From Pandoraea bronchicola (GTDB taxonomy: Bacteria > Pseudomonadota > Gammaproteobacteria > Burkholderiales > Burkholderiaceae): a stretch of DNA of 64,000 nucleotides. The notes under the pieces were generated by a model. That model saw nothing but the letters and a program-made list of their open reading frames with translations. It did no database searches and was not told the origin of the DNA. Shown piece after piece: positions 1 through 7,978 of the stretch (positions are counted from its first letter, which is position 1; every line of letters begins with the position of its first letter). The stretch is taken from the NCBI RefSeq assembly GCF_902459805.1, contig NZ_CABPST010000003.1:1-64000 (forward strand), read 5' to 3'. The position numbers were made by a program, and so were the translations under genes.

Positions 1-186
1 CAATCGCCGATTGCCGGCATGCCGATTCTCGAGGCCTACAAGGCCAAGACGATCATCGTCAACAAGCGTTCGATGGCGGCGGGCTATGCCGGGCTGGACA
101 ACGACCTGTTCTATCTCGACAAGACCATGATGGTCTTCGGCGACGCGAAGAAGGTGGTGGAGGAAATGGTCAAAGCGGCGGCTTGA
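1..186 (+). CDS. pntB: NAD(P) transhydrogenase beta subunit, C-terminal end (partial)
   Basis: The window opens inside a reading frame whose last 61 residues end at a TGA at 184-186. They contain [31 protein letters not shown] and [16 protein letters not shown]. This is the NADP(H)-binding C-terminal domain of the beta subunit of proton-translocating transhydrogenase, where the same order of GMP, KRS, GYAG and FGDAK motifs is standard. The enzyme sits in the inner membrane and couples proton entry to hydride transfer from NADH to NADP. The N-terminal membrane part and the alpha subunit lie outside the window. Family recognition is confident. Only the C-terminal tail is visible. Confidence 0.9.
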   Translation, partial: QSPIAGMPILEAYKAKTIIVNKRSMAAGYAGLDNDLFYLDKTMMVFGDAKKVVEEMVKAAA

Positions 187-218
187 TCCGATCGATCGGC
201 TTGATCGGGGTATCACGG

Positions 219-243
219 GGCGCGCCGCCGGATGCGGCGCGCC
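219..243 (+). terminator. 10-bp GC-rich inverted repeat after pntB
   Basis: GGCGCGCCGC at 219-228 and GCGGCGCGCC at 234-243 are perfect inverted arms around a 5-base loop, 33 bases after the pntB stop. No T-run follows, so this is not a textbook intrinsic terminator. It may still act as a 3'-end stem for the pnt transcript. It lies upstream of the LysR start at 294. Confidence 0.4.
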
Positions 244-293
244 AGAGCCATTTCGATGGCTCGTTTGCTCACTTTCTGGCAGGGCACAAGCAC

Positions 294-1244
294 ATGAACG
301 TATCGCTGAGACAGCTCAAGGTCTTCATGGTCGTGGCGCGCAGCAAGAACTTCAGCCGCGCGGGCGCCGAGATCGGCCTGACACAACCGGCCATCAGCCG
401 TTGCATCAACGAACTGGAGGGACAACTTGGCCTGCGCCTGGTCGACCGCACCACGCGCGAGGTCGCGCTGACCGACGCGGGTGTCACGCTCGCCAGCAAT
501 CTCGACCGTGTGCTCGACGAACTCGAGATCGCCCTGCTGCAAACGCACGGCGCTGAAGCGCGCACGACCGGCCGCGTTCGTATCGGTGCCGCGCCGACGA
601 TCTCTGCGACGCTGTTGCCGCGCGTGTTGCTGGCGTCGCAGGCGACGTATCCCGACATTGCGCTCGCGCTCGTCGACCAGATGCAGCGCGCCGTGCTCGA
701 CAGTGTGCGTGCAGGAGACGTGGACTTCGGTATCGTGGTCGCCCCGCAAGGCGCAGACGATCTCACGACCGAGCACCTGATGAGCGAGCCATTTTGTCTT
801 GTGTGTCGCAGCGATCATCCGCTTGCGACGCAGGCGGCAGTGCACTGGTCGGAGCTCTCGGGCGAAAACCTGGTGCTGCTCAATCAGAGTTCGGGCAGCC
901 GTCCGTTGATCGATCGCGCGCTGACTACCCAGAAGGTGCAGGGCACGATCACGCAGGAACTGGGGCACGTGAGCACCATCTTCCGCATGGTGCAGGAAGG
1001 GTTGGGGGTGAGTGTGCTGCCGCCGCTGGCGTTGCCGTTGCCGGAGAACTCGACGCTGGCCGTGCGTCCGCTATTGCCAGCCTTCGAGCGCAACATCGTG
1101 CTCGTGCGCCGCAAGAACCGCTCGCTCTCGCCGGTGGCCCATACGGTGTGGGAGTTGATTCACCGCGTCGTTCGAGAGCGCAACAAGGGATTCGCGATGG
1201 GGGCGGAACACCATGTCGCTGCCGCAACGGCTTCGGAGAACTGA
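294..1244 (+). CDS. LysR family transcriptional regulator
   Basis: The 316-residue product has the LysR architecture. A winged helix-turn-helix occupies about residues 3-62 (LRQLKVFMVVARSKNFSRAG, then LTQPAISRCINELE and LVDRTTREVALTDAG). A periplasmic-binding-like effector domain follows from about residue 90 to 300, with the usual GLGVSVLPPLALPL stretch. An in-frame start at 183 would add 37 residues of poor quality, so ATG 294 directly before the helix-turn-helix was chosen; the ribosome site there is weak. It follows pntB on the same strand after a stem-loop, so it is probably a separate transcript. The target genes and effector cannot be read from the sequence. Confidence 0.88.
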   Translation: MNVSLRQLKVFMVVARSKNFSRAGAEIGLTQPAISRCINELEGQLGLRLVDRTTREVALTDAGVTLASNLDRVLDELEIALLQTHGAEARTTGRVRIGAAPTISATLLPRVLLASQATYPDIALALVDQMQRAVLDSVRAGDVDFGIVVAPQGADDLTTEHLMSEPFCLVCRSDHPLATQAAVHWSELSGENLVLLNQSSGSRPLIDRALTTQKVQGTITQELGHVSTIFRMVQEGLGVSVLPPLALPLPENSTLAVRPLLPAFERNIVLVRRKNRSLSPVAHTVWELIHRVVRERNKGFAMGAEHHVAAATASEN

Positions 1245-1287
1245 ATCTTCGATTCGAATCAATTACTTGAGTCCCGTCGTCAAGGAC

Positions 1288-1459
1288 TTTTCCACAGACT
1301 TGAACACAAAATCTGTGGATAAATCAGAGGGGCATGCGGCGCATTTGCCTGCGAGTGCCTCCTTCTGATCTATTTCCCCAAAAACGCCATACCGATCAAT
1401 CGCTTGGCGATTCTCCCGTGCTCGTTGTCCACAGCCTTGTGAACAAAAACGGTGGATAA
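1288..1459. other. Cluster of four DnaA-box-like sites
   Basis: The 403-base gap 1245-1647 carries no gene but holds two facing pairs of 9-mers close to the DnaA box TTATCCACA. They are TTTTCCACA at 1288-1296 (one mismatch), TGTGGATAA at 1314-1322 (perfect, reverse orientation), TTGTCCACA at 1425-1433 (one mismatch) and GGTGGATAA at 1451-1459 (one mismatch, reverse). The two pairs have the same inner arrangement, including an AACA-A rich middle, so the block looks duplicated about 137 bases apart. No dnaA, dnaN or rpmH gene is adjacent in the window. Confidence 0.5.
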
Positions 1460-1647
1460 CTCCCGGCTCGGCGGCTGTCTCGTGACGTCGACTCCCGACA
1501 GGTTAGTGTCGGATTGCCAAGATGCCCCGGCGCGCGGGTGCATAGGATGCCCAACGGCTGGTGCCTGCGCACTCGCGGCTCGGGCATCGACCTGATCCTT
1601 CGCGGGCGGGCTGGCAAGCCCTCATCCCTTAGATCAGGAGTTGCTCG

Positions 1648-2814
1648 ATGTTCCCTTCGCCAAGCGGCGGCCTCGCCCCGTATCGTTCCGAAGTCCCGGT
1701 GCCGTCGTTCGAGCATCGGCCGTGTCGCAGTCATTGCCAGTCCGATGTCGCGGATCTGCGCCAGCGGTACCTGCGGGCGCCACGAGACAGCCCGCTTCGC
1801 GAGAGCCTGTTCTCGATGGCGACGAGTGCCTCCGGCAGTGTGGCGGTATTTCTCGAGCCATTACTGCCTCGCGATGTCAGGGGCGGCTTCCTGTTGAACG
1901 CGCAGGAGCTGGCGACGTTGCGATGCATTGCTTTCCTGCCTGCTGCGGACGTCGGCCTGGACCTGCTGCTGCGCGCAGGTCTGCCGGAAGACGCGGCGCA
2001 CGACCTGTGCGAGCTGCTGCGCAACGCGCCCGAAGATGCTGTCATGACCACACTGGCGTCGCTCCTGACGGCACCGTCACCGCTCGCGCACTGGTGGAAT
2101 CACGCGCCGGCACCCAGCGGCGACAGCGTGTCGCGCGATGCACGGCGAGCGCTTCGCCTGCTGCAACTGGCCGGCCACCGTCAGTGGCCGTTTGCCGAAC
2201 ATGTCTGGCGCGGCGCGGTGACGCTCGCGGGGCAGGCATTGCGAGGCGACGCTAATTCCGGGGTGCCGCCAGATCCTCACTTGGGGGTCGCGTTGCTCGA
2301 TTTGCTGCCGCGAAATCTGCATTCGCAGCGTCTCATGGTGGCGTTTACCGGCGAACCGATCCTGCTGTTCTCGATGCGCACCGGATTCCCGGCGGCAGCC
2401 GTCGAGAAGATGTTGTCGCTCGGATTCGATGCCAATGTCTCGTCGCCAGAGGGACGTGCGCCCGCAGGAGATCCAGTGCCGATTCTGCCGGGGGCCACGC
2501 CGTTGCATTACGCAGCCCTTCACGGCGATCTCGAGCTGATCGGGCTGCTTGCGAGTCATGGTGCCGATCTCAACGCGCGCGATGCACGCGGCTATTCGCC
2601 CATGCTGTATGCGAAGGCGGGGGCACCGCTACTGTATGGCTACGACACGGTGACGACGCTCAGGCCCGAGGATCGTGCCGACATAGGGCTGCGCGACGCG
2701 ACGGCCGCAGTCGTGCGTTCGCTGTGCCGTCTCGGCGCCGATCCGAGTGTTTGCGGCCGTGACGGCGCGGGGCTGGGGCGCACGCTGATCCTGTCCGTCA
2801 TCGCGTCGTTTTAG
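1648..2814 (+). CDS. Ankyrin-repeat protein, probably truncated by an in-frame amber codon
   Basis: The product of 388 residues has no recognisable N-terminal domain. Its C-terminal third contains ankyrin units: GATPLHYAALHGDLELIGLL near residues 281-300, then SHGADLNARDARGYSPMLYA, and a degenerate unit around VRSLCRLGADPSVCGRDG. Ankyrin repeats mediate protein binding; no partner is evident. AGGAG lies just upstream of ATG 1648. The TAG at 2812-2814 is followed in the same frame by three codons and then a further 61-residue open stretch with ankyrin-like periodicity, so the ancestral protein was probably longer. There is no signal peptide and no obvious operon partner. Confidence 0.65.
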   Translation: MFPSPSGGLAPYRSEVPVPSFEHRPCRSHCQSDVADLRQRYLRAPRDSPLRESLFSMATSASGSVAVFLEPLLPRDVRGGFLLNAQELATLRCIAFLPAADVGLDLLLRAGLPEDAAHDLCELLRNAPEDAVMTTLASLLTAPSPLAHWWNHAPAPSGDSVSRDARRALRLLQLAGHRQWPFAEHVWRGAVTLAGQALRGDANSGVPPDPHLGVALLDLLPRNLHSQRLMVAFTGEPILLFSMRTGFPAAAVEKMLSLGFDANVSSPEGRAPAGDPVPILPGATPLHYAALHGDLELIGLLASHGADLNARDARGYSPMLYAKAGAPLLYGYDTVTTLRPEDRADIGLRDATAAVVRSLCRLGADPSVCGRDGAGLGRTLILSVIASF

Positions 2815-2823
2815 GGCGGTGGC

Positions 2824-3009
2824 ATGGCGCAGTGGCCTGAGTTCGAACAGTTGCTCGTCATGCTGAAGGGCAGGGGAGTGCACTTCAACATGCCGGGCGG
2901 CACCGGGGTCAGCCATGTCACGGCATTCGCCGAGGTCAATGCGCGCGACGATCCGGACGACGCGATCTGGGCGCTTCGCACCCTGCTGGCAAAGCTCGAC
3001 GCCCGATGA
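2824..3009 (+). CDS. Small ORF in frame with the upstream ankyrin gene; probable detached C-terminus
   Basis: This 61-residue frame begins nine bases after the stop of the ankyrin gene and is in the same reading frame. It reads like another ankyrin-type unit: FEQLLVMLKGRGVHFNMPGG, THV-like SHVTAFAEV and a final helical DDAIWALRTLLAKLDA. No ribosome site stands out before its ATG. I think it is the original C-terminus of the ankyrin protein, cut off by a nonsense change. Independent translation from ATG 2824 remains possible. Confidence 0.45.
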   Translation: MAQWPEFEQLLVMLKGRGVHFNMPGGTGVSHVTAFAEVNARDDPDDAIWALRTLLAKLDAR

Positions 3010-3228
3010 CGCGCACGCGGCCGAGAGGCGGTGCCCCGTCTTTTTCAACGCCACATGGATTCGCCGCCCAACGGCAATCGCGCGATGGGTGCACAGCACC
3101 GTCACACGGAGTGCGTTAGAATTCCGGGACCGGGCAGCCCCGCATCCTGCCGGGGCTTCGCCGGTCTTCTCTTCAAACGACAACGCAGTTGTCTCTGCCG
3201 CGTCATTCCCGCTTCTCCTGCGATTCCC

Positions 3229-4482
3229 ATGACTTCCGAAATGACGAAGCCACGTACGGGCTTTTGGCCTGCACGCGCGGCGACGATGGCATTGCTGTTT
3301 TGCAGCGGATTCCTGTATGCGACGTGGGGTGTTCATGTGCCCACCGTCAAGGCGATGTTCGACCTGAACGACGCCAGCCTTTCCGTGGCCATGTTCGCCG
3401 TGGCGGGCGGCGCGATCGTCACGATGTCGCGTATGGCGCGCTGGGTCGGCCGCGCGGGCAGCCGGCGCGCGAGCCTGCACTCGGGCATCGCGTTGGCGCT
3501 CACGAGCGCCTTTATCCTGTCGATGCCGAGCTATTGGGGGCTCGTGGGCTGGCTTGCCCTTTACGGCGCGGCGAACGCGACGTACGACGTCGCCGTGAAT
3601 GCGCAGGCCGCCACGCTCGAAGCCCGCTATCGCCGGCCGATCATGGCGTCGCTGCATGGCTGCTTCAGTCTGGGTGGCATGGCGGGGGCGCTCGTCGGTG
3701 GCGCATGGCTCGCCCATCACGGCTCGCCGCAATGGCACATCGGCCTCGCTGCGCTCATGTGCGCGGTGGTGATCGTTGTTGGCGCCCGTTTCATGCAGTC
3801 CGACATGATGCCCGGCGAAGCGCCAGTCGCGAACGAAAGCGACGGCAAGGGGGCGGCCCGCCAGCATACGCCGCCACCCGCGCTGGACGACGCCGCGCGT
3901 CGCAAACTGCATCGCAAGCTCACGGGCTTCGGCGTTCTCGCGTTTCTGGGGCTGGTAGTCGAAGGCGCGATGTACGACTGGACGGCGGTGTACATGCGCG
4001 AAGTGATTGCCGCGCAAGGGGCATGGGTGGGCGCCGGGTATGCCGCCTTCTCGCTGGGCATGGCCGGCGGGCGCTTCGGTGGCGACCCGGTACGTGCCCG
4101 CACGGGCGGTGCGCGACTGCTGCGCGTGAGTGGTCTGCTATGTGTCGGCGGTGTTCTGCTGGCGTTGTTCTGGCGTGTGCCTGCGGCAGCCGTCGTGGGC
4201 TTCGCGCTCGCGGGACTCGGACTGTCGAATGTGATGCCCGTGATGTTCGCCGCGTCGGGCGAGGTCGCGCGCGGCGCTGGCATGGCGAGTGCCGAAGCCA
4301 TCGCGGTGATGGCGCGGCTGGCCTATCTGGGACTGCTTACCGGTCCGGTGCTGATCGGCGCGATTGCCCACGGCATCAGCTTGCCGGTGGCGTTGGGCGC
4401 GGGGCTGCTTTGCATTGTGCCGATTGCGTTACTCGCGCCGAAGATGCTGGCAGGCGCCGACGGGCGCGCCACGCAGCGCTGA
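3229..4482 (+). CDS. MFS transporter
   Basis: The 417-residue protein shows the two six-helix blocks of the major facilitator superfamily, separated by a polar cytoplasmic loop around SDGKGAARQHTPPPALDDAA. The first helix starts ATMALLFCSGFLYATWGVHV, and the block WVGRAGSRRASLHSG resembles the motif between helices 2 and 3. The arrangement matches the YbjJ-like branch, whose substrates are mostly unknown. ATG 3229 was chosen because the frame upstream encodes a low-quality extension; ATG 3241 is an alternative. It converges with the minus-strand hydratase gene, leaving 25 bases between them. Confidence 0.82.
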   Translation: MTSEMTKPRTGFWPARAATMALLFCSGFLYATWGVHVPTVKAMFDLNDASLSVAMFAVAGGAIVTMSRMARWVGRAGSRRASLHSGIALALTSAFILSMPSYWGLVGWLALYGAANATYDVAVNAQAATLEARYRRPIMASLHGCFSLGGMAGALVGGAWLAHHGSPQWHIGLAALMCAVVIVVGARFMQSDMMPGEAPVANESDGKGAARQHTPPPALDDAARRKLHRKLTGFGVLAFLGLVVEGAMYDWTAVYMREVIAAQGAWVGAGYAAFSLGMAGGRFGGDPVRARTGGARLLRVSGLLCVGGVLLALFWRVPAAAVVGFALAGLGLSNVMPVMFAASGEVARGAGMASAEAIAVMARLAYLGLLTGPVLIGAIAHGISLPVALGAGLLCIVPIALLAPKMLAGADGRATQR

Positions 4483-4507
4483 AAAGCCGCGTGTGCGCCG
4501 GACGCGT

Positions 4508-5266
4508 TCACTTCAGCGTCACGGACACTTCACCGATGCCATCGATGGTGCCACGCAGCAAGCCTTTCGCACTGGCGGGGATCATGCCGACGTAGGAGCC
4601 GCAGGTGATGATGGCGCCTGCGCGCATGGTGATGCCGCGCTTGCCGTTGTGGTTGACGAGCCAGGTGAGCAGGGCGCGCGGATCGCCACCGGTGTTGCCG
4701 GTGTGCGCCGGCGCGATGTTGTTGCCGTCGAGCGAGAAGGTGAGCTTCGGCGTCAGGTAGTTCAGCGAAGCATCGTAGTCACGGCCGCTGCCGATCACGA
4801 GCGCGCCATTGTTCTGCAAATCGGCGAGCGTGAATCGGCTGTCGAGACCTTTCGACGCGAAGCGGCTGTCGGTGACCTCGATCGTGGTCAGCGTTTCGCC
4901 GACGAACATCATGGCCTCACGCTCGTCGTAGCTGCCCGGTTTGATGTCGCGTGCCAGACGGAACGCGATTTCCAGTTCCAGACCCGGGCGGAAGAAGTCG
5001 TCGAGGCTCAGGGTGCCGCCGGCATCGCTCACGACGGACGCGGGAATCGGCGCGCAATTCGGCAGATCCGACGGCGCCTTGGCGCCCACTTTCCACGCCG
5101 CAATCGTCTCGCCGAGCAGGTCGAGTGTGCGCAACTGCACGGCATAGGCGGTGCTGGCGTCAGCGGGCAGCAGCGCAGGTGCGGGGGAGTCGATCGGCGT
5201 GTCGCCGCGGCGGGTGTCGGCCAGCAGTTGCGCCAGCGCGTCGACAGCGGCTTGATTCTCGAACAT
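4508..5266 (-). CDS. 2-keto-4-pentenoate hydratase / fumarylacetoacetase-fold protein
   Basis: The 252-residue product belongs to the fumarylacetoacetate hydrolase superfamily, hydratase branch (MhpD/DmpE-like), which adds water to 2-hydroxypenta-2,4-dienoates in aromatic meta-cleavage pathways. The metal-site region is visible as FFRPGLELEIAFRLARDI, and the later conserved stretch GNTGGDPRALLTWLVNH fits the hydratases. CAGGAG lies eight bases before ATG 5266 and decides the start over an upstream in-frame ATG. No other meta-cleavage gene is adjacent, so the true substrate is uncertain. A divergent GntR regulator lies upstream and is a plausible controller. Confidence 0.8.
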   Translation of the reverse strand: MFENQAAVDALAQLLADTRRGDTPIDSPAPALLPADASTAYAVQLRTLDLLGETIAAWKVGAKAPSDLPNCAPIPASVVSDAGGTLSLDDFFRPGLELEIAFRLARDIKPGSYDEREAMMFVGETLTTIEVTDSRFASKGLDSRFTLADLQNNGALVIGSGRDYDASLNYLTPKLTFSLDGNNIAPAHTGNTGGDPRALLTWLVNHNGKRGITMRAGAIITCGSYVGMIPASAKGLLRGTIDGIGEVSVTLK

Positions 5267-5436
5267 CTTGCAGGTCTCCTGAGGGAAGGGCGATGCGCCA
5301 GGCATTTGCCGGCTGCCCATTGCCCACATCGTATACAAAATTCATGTGCCATTGCGCAGTGCAACGAACGTGATGCTTACTCAGTGAAAACACCACCTAA
5401 CGTAGTCAAATTCGCCTTGATCTGCGAGAATCGGAC

Positions 5437-5455
5437 TTCGTAATAATTCGTAATA
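5437..5455. promoter_or_regulatory. Direct repeat TTCGTAATA x2 in the divergent promoter region
   Basis: TTCGTAATA occurs at 5437-5445 and again at 5447-5455, a spacing of ten bases, in an AT-rich patch between the hydratase gene (minus) and the GntR gene (plus). A helical-turn spacing of identical 9-mers suggests a regulator binding site. TTGATC at 5417-5422 could serve as a -35 element. The assignment to the neighbouring GntR protein is inference. Confidence 0.3.
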
Positions 5456-5556
5456 TTTCGTGCGGTGTGGCAGCGGAGGTGAACGCCGTCGCGCGCGAAA
5501 GTGCAGTGCGTGCAGTCGATGACCTTCTTCTCAAAGCGAACGACCCGGCCAAGCCT

Positions 5557-6276
5557 ATGCACTCTGTGACCCTGAACGCCGTACGTGACACGCTCATCCA
5601 TCCGCCGGACAACGGTGCGGCGCAGCCGATCAGCCGTCAGGCGCTGCATCATGCCGTGATGGATCGTCTGCGCAAGATGATTACCGAGGGGGCCCTGTTG
5701 CCGGGGGCGCATCTGAATGAGCGGGCCTTGTGCGAACAGCTTGGCGTGTCGCGCACGCCGCTGCGCGAGGCGCTCAAGATGCTTGCCGTCGAGCGGCTGA
5801 TCGAACTGCTGCCGAATCGGGGTGCGCGCGTGGTGACGCTCTCGGCCAGCGATATTGCCGACGCGTTCGAACTGCTCAGCGGTCTCGAAGCGCTGGCGGG
5901 TGAATTGGCCTGCGAGCGCATGACTCAAGCGGAAATCGACGAGATTCAGGCATTGCAGTCCGCCATGGACGCGTGTCACGCGAACGGCGATCTGTCCGGC
6001 TATTTCGATTTCAATCAACGGATTCACGATTGCATCAACGCTGCAGCCCGCAACCCCGCACTCACGCAGATGTATCAATCGGTCAATCGGCGCTTGCAAG
6101 CGCTTCGATTCCGATCCAATCTGCACGCGGGCAAATGGGAGCAAGCCATTGACGAGCACTCGGCGATGCTGCGTGCCTTGCATCAGCGCGACGGTGCCGC
6201 ATTGGGACGACTGCTGCGGGGACACCTGATGGTCAAATGCGCGACCGTACTCGCCAGCATGCGCGCCGCCGCGTGA
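5557..6276 (+). CDS. GntR family regulator, FCD type
   Basis: The 239-residue protein has a GntR winged helix (MDRLRKMITEGALLPGAHLN, LGVSRTPLREALKML) followed by an FCD ligand domain with histidines typical of its metal pocket (FNQRIHDCINAAARN, later DEHSAMLRAL). FCD regulators usually repress catabolic genes and respond to organic acids. The start is uncertain: ATG 5557 is used here, while GTG 5467 would add 30 residues of low similarity and would lie just after the TTCGTAATA repeats. The divergent hydratase gene is the likely target, by position only. Confidence 0.83.
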   Translation: MHSVTLNAVRDTLIHPPDNGAAQPISRQALHHAVMDRLRKMITEGALLPGAHLNERALCEQLGVSRTPLREALKMLAVERLIELLPNRGARVVTLSASDIADAFELLSGLEALAGELACERMTQAEIDEIQALQSAMDACHANGDLSGYFDFNQRIHDCINAAARNPALTQMYQSVNRRLQALRFRSNLHAGKWEQAIDEHSAMLRALHQRDGAALGRLLRGHLMVKCATVLASMRAAA

Positions 6277-6312
6277 CGCTCAGGCGCGGCGCACACTCCC
6301 ACGCGCCTGCAC

Positions 6313-6987
6313 TCATGCCGCGCGACTCATACTCACCAACCCGTCGTTGAGCATGGCCGCCACGTAGGCGTCGGTCTTGCTGCGCAGGTGCGCCTCCATC
6401 AGCGCGCGCAATCGCTTGCCATCGCGGCGACGCAGCAGCGCGAGCATTTCAGCGTGTTCGTCAACGGCCTGACGCCAGCGCTCGGGCGTGGGCGTGAGGC
6501 GCTCGCGCACGTGCCGCAAGCGGGCATTGAGATTGTGAAAGTACTCCGCCAGCGGGCCATTGTCCGCCATGCGCAAAATGCTCAGGTGGATCTGCTGATT
6601 CAGCGCGAAGTAGGCAGCATGATCGCAGCGTTCATAAGCCGATTCCATTTCGCGCTGTCGTTGCGCCAGGTCGTCCAGATCGGCGTCCGACGCTTTCTCG
6701 CACGCCTGCTCCCCAGAGAGTCCTTCGAGCACCGCCATCACGGCGAGCAGGTTCACGACCTCATCGACACTCACACGCGCCACGCGTGCCCGGCGGGTTT
6801 CCGAAATCTCCACCAGTCCCTCGTTCGCCAGCCGCTTGAGCGCTTCGCGTAGCGGCGTGCGCGAGACCGCCAGTTCGTCGCAGAGGGTGCGTTCCGAGAG
6901 CGGCGCGCCAGGGCGCAAGTCACCGCGCACAATGCGCGCCTTGAGGGCTTCGTAAGCGGCAGCATTCAGCGAGGCGGACGTGCTCAT
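6313..6987 (-). CDS. GntR family regulator, FCD type
   Basis: This 224-residue GntR protein has the helix-turn-helix signature LSERTLCDELAVSRTPLREA near residues 30-50 and an FCD domain containing YFALNQQIHLSILRMADNGP and DEHAEMLALLRRRDG. ATG 6987 was preferred over an in-frame ATG at 7017, which adds ten atypical residues. It is divergent from the enoyl-CoA hydratase and CoA-transferase pair. Two TTGGT/ACCAA dyads lie between them, so it very probably controls that pair and itself. It converges with the preceding GntR gene, 36 bases away. Confidence 0.86.
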   Translation of the reverse strand: MSTSASLNAAAYEALKARIVRGDLRPGAPLSERTLCDELAVSRTPLREALKRLANEGLVEISETRRARVARVSVDEVVNLLAVMAVLEGLSGEQACEKASDADLDDLAQRQREMESAYERCDHAAYFALNQQIHLSILRMADNGPLAEYFHNLNARLRHVRERLTPTPERWRQAVDEHAEMLALLRRRDGKRLRALMEAHLRSKTDAYVAAMLNDGLVSMSRAA

Positions 6988-7012
6988 GTGCAAGGATTGA
7001 AAAAAATGGAAT

Positions 7013-7024
7013 ACCAATTTTGGT
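7013..7024. promoter_or_regulatory. Dyad ACCAA-tt-TTGGT upstream of the GntR gene
   Basis: ACCAA at 7013-7017 and TTGGT at 7020-7024 are inverted arms with a two-base gap, about 25 bases upstream of the minus-strand GntR start. The half-sites equal those of the perfect palindrome at 7136-7147 in the same divergent region. The likely ligand is the GntR protein encoded at 6313-6987. Confidence 0.45.
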
Positions 7025-7135
7025 GGTAACAGGCGAGGCCGTCAATCGAAAATCCTATGTTTTTGCACGTTAACCCTAATTTTCGAGATTGCTGCTTGCC
7101 AACAGCCTGACGATGAATTTATCGTTTACCAAAAA

Positions 7136-7147
7136 TTGGTATACCAA
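7136..7147. promoter_or_regulatory. GntR-type operator TTGGTATACCAA
   Basis: TTGGTATACCAA is a perfect 12-bp palindrome located 50 bases upstream of the enoyl-CoA hydratase start. Palindromes with a TGGT-AT-ACCA core are typical of FCD-type GntR regulators. A related palindrome CTGGTATACCAG precedes another GntR gene at 33460-33471. Binding by the adjacent GntR protein is inference. Confidence 0.55.
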
Positions 7148-7197
7148 AAAGGAAGCCGGCTGACATCGGGTGCGTGCTGGCATTTGAAGGAGGCAAT

Positions 7198-7977
7198 GTG
7201 ACATCGAACGTTCTGACCGAGCGACACGGCGCAGTTGCGCTGGTCACGCTCAATCGCCCAGAGAAGCTCAATGCGTTGACCCGGCCGATGTGGCAAGCCT
7301 TGGGTGACGCGATCCTCGCGTTGTCCGAGACGCCCGGTGTGCGCTGCATCGTGCTGCGCGGCGCGGGAGAGAAGTCGTTTGCGCCGGGCAACGACATTGC
7401 CGAGTTCGAGACGGATCGGGCCAACGTGGAGCAGGCGCGCACGTATGGCGCTCTCATGCACCGCACGCTCGATGCGCTGGCCCATTGCCCAGTGCCGCTC
7501 GTCGCGATGATTCATGGCATTTGCGTGGGGGGTGGCATGGAAATCGCGGCGGCCTGCGACGTGCGTATTTGCGGTGAATCGAGCCGCTTCGGTGCGCCGA
7601 TCAACAAACTGGGTCTGGTGATGGCGCACGCCGAGCTGTCGGGGCTTGTGCGGCTGCTCGGGCCCGCCCGGGCGCTGGAGATTCTGCTCGAGGGGCGGAT
7701 TTTCGATGCGCAGGAGGCGTTGCGCATCGGCCTCGTCACTCGCGCCGTAGCCGACGCCGACGTCACGCGCGAAGCGCTCGCGAGTGCGCAACGCATTGCC
7801 GCCGGGGCGCCGCTGGTTGCGCGCTGGCACAAGCGCTTCGTGCGCGAACTGGCGAGCGGCCAGCCGCTCACGCCCGCGCAGATCGATGAGGGGTTCGCGT
7901 GCTTCGGCACGGCCGATTTCCAGACGGGCTATCGGGCCTTCCTCGCGAAGACCGCGCCCGTGTTCGAGGGGCGCTGA
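7198..7977 (+). CDS. Enoyl-CoA hydratase/isomerase family protein
   Basis: The 259-residue product is a crotonase-fold enzyme. It has the oxyanion-hole segments EKSFAPGNDIAEF and IHGICVGGGMEIAAACDVRI, which bind the thioester of an acyl-CoA. The first catalytic-glutamate segment, usually FG.PE, reads FGAPINKLGL here, so that residue appears to be Asn; the second, in the RALEILLEGR helix, is present. Hydratase activity is therefore not assured, and an isomerase or lyase role is possible. AAGGAGG five bases upstream selects the GTG at 7198. The stop is one base from the CoA-transferase ATG, so the two form an operon under the divergent GntR regulator. Confidence 0.83.
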   Translation: MTSNVLTERHGAVALVTLNRPEKLNALTRPMWQALGDAILALSETPGVRCIVLRGAGEKSFAPGNDIAEFETDRANVEQARTYGALMHRTLDALAHCPVPLVAMIHGICVGGGMEIAAACDVRICGESSRFGAPINKLGLVMAHAELSGLVRLLGPARALEILLEGRIFDAQEALRIGLVTRAVADADVTREALASAQRIAAGAPLVARWHKRFVRELASGQPLTPAQIDEGFACFGTADFQTGYRAFLAKTAPVFEGR

Positions 7978-7978
7978 C

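Noticed and set aside
1288-1459. Main chromosome origin at the DnaA-box cluster
   Set aside because: No dnaA, dnaN, rpmH or gidA gene is adjacent and no long AT-rich unwinding segment is seen; kept only as a DnaA-box cluster.
2812-2814. The amber codon of the ankyrin gene as a pyrrolysine site
   Set aside because: There is no pyl gene in the window and such use is unknown in this kind of organism; a nonsense change is simpler.
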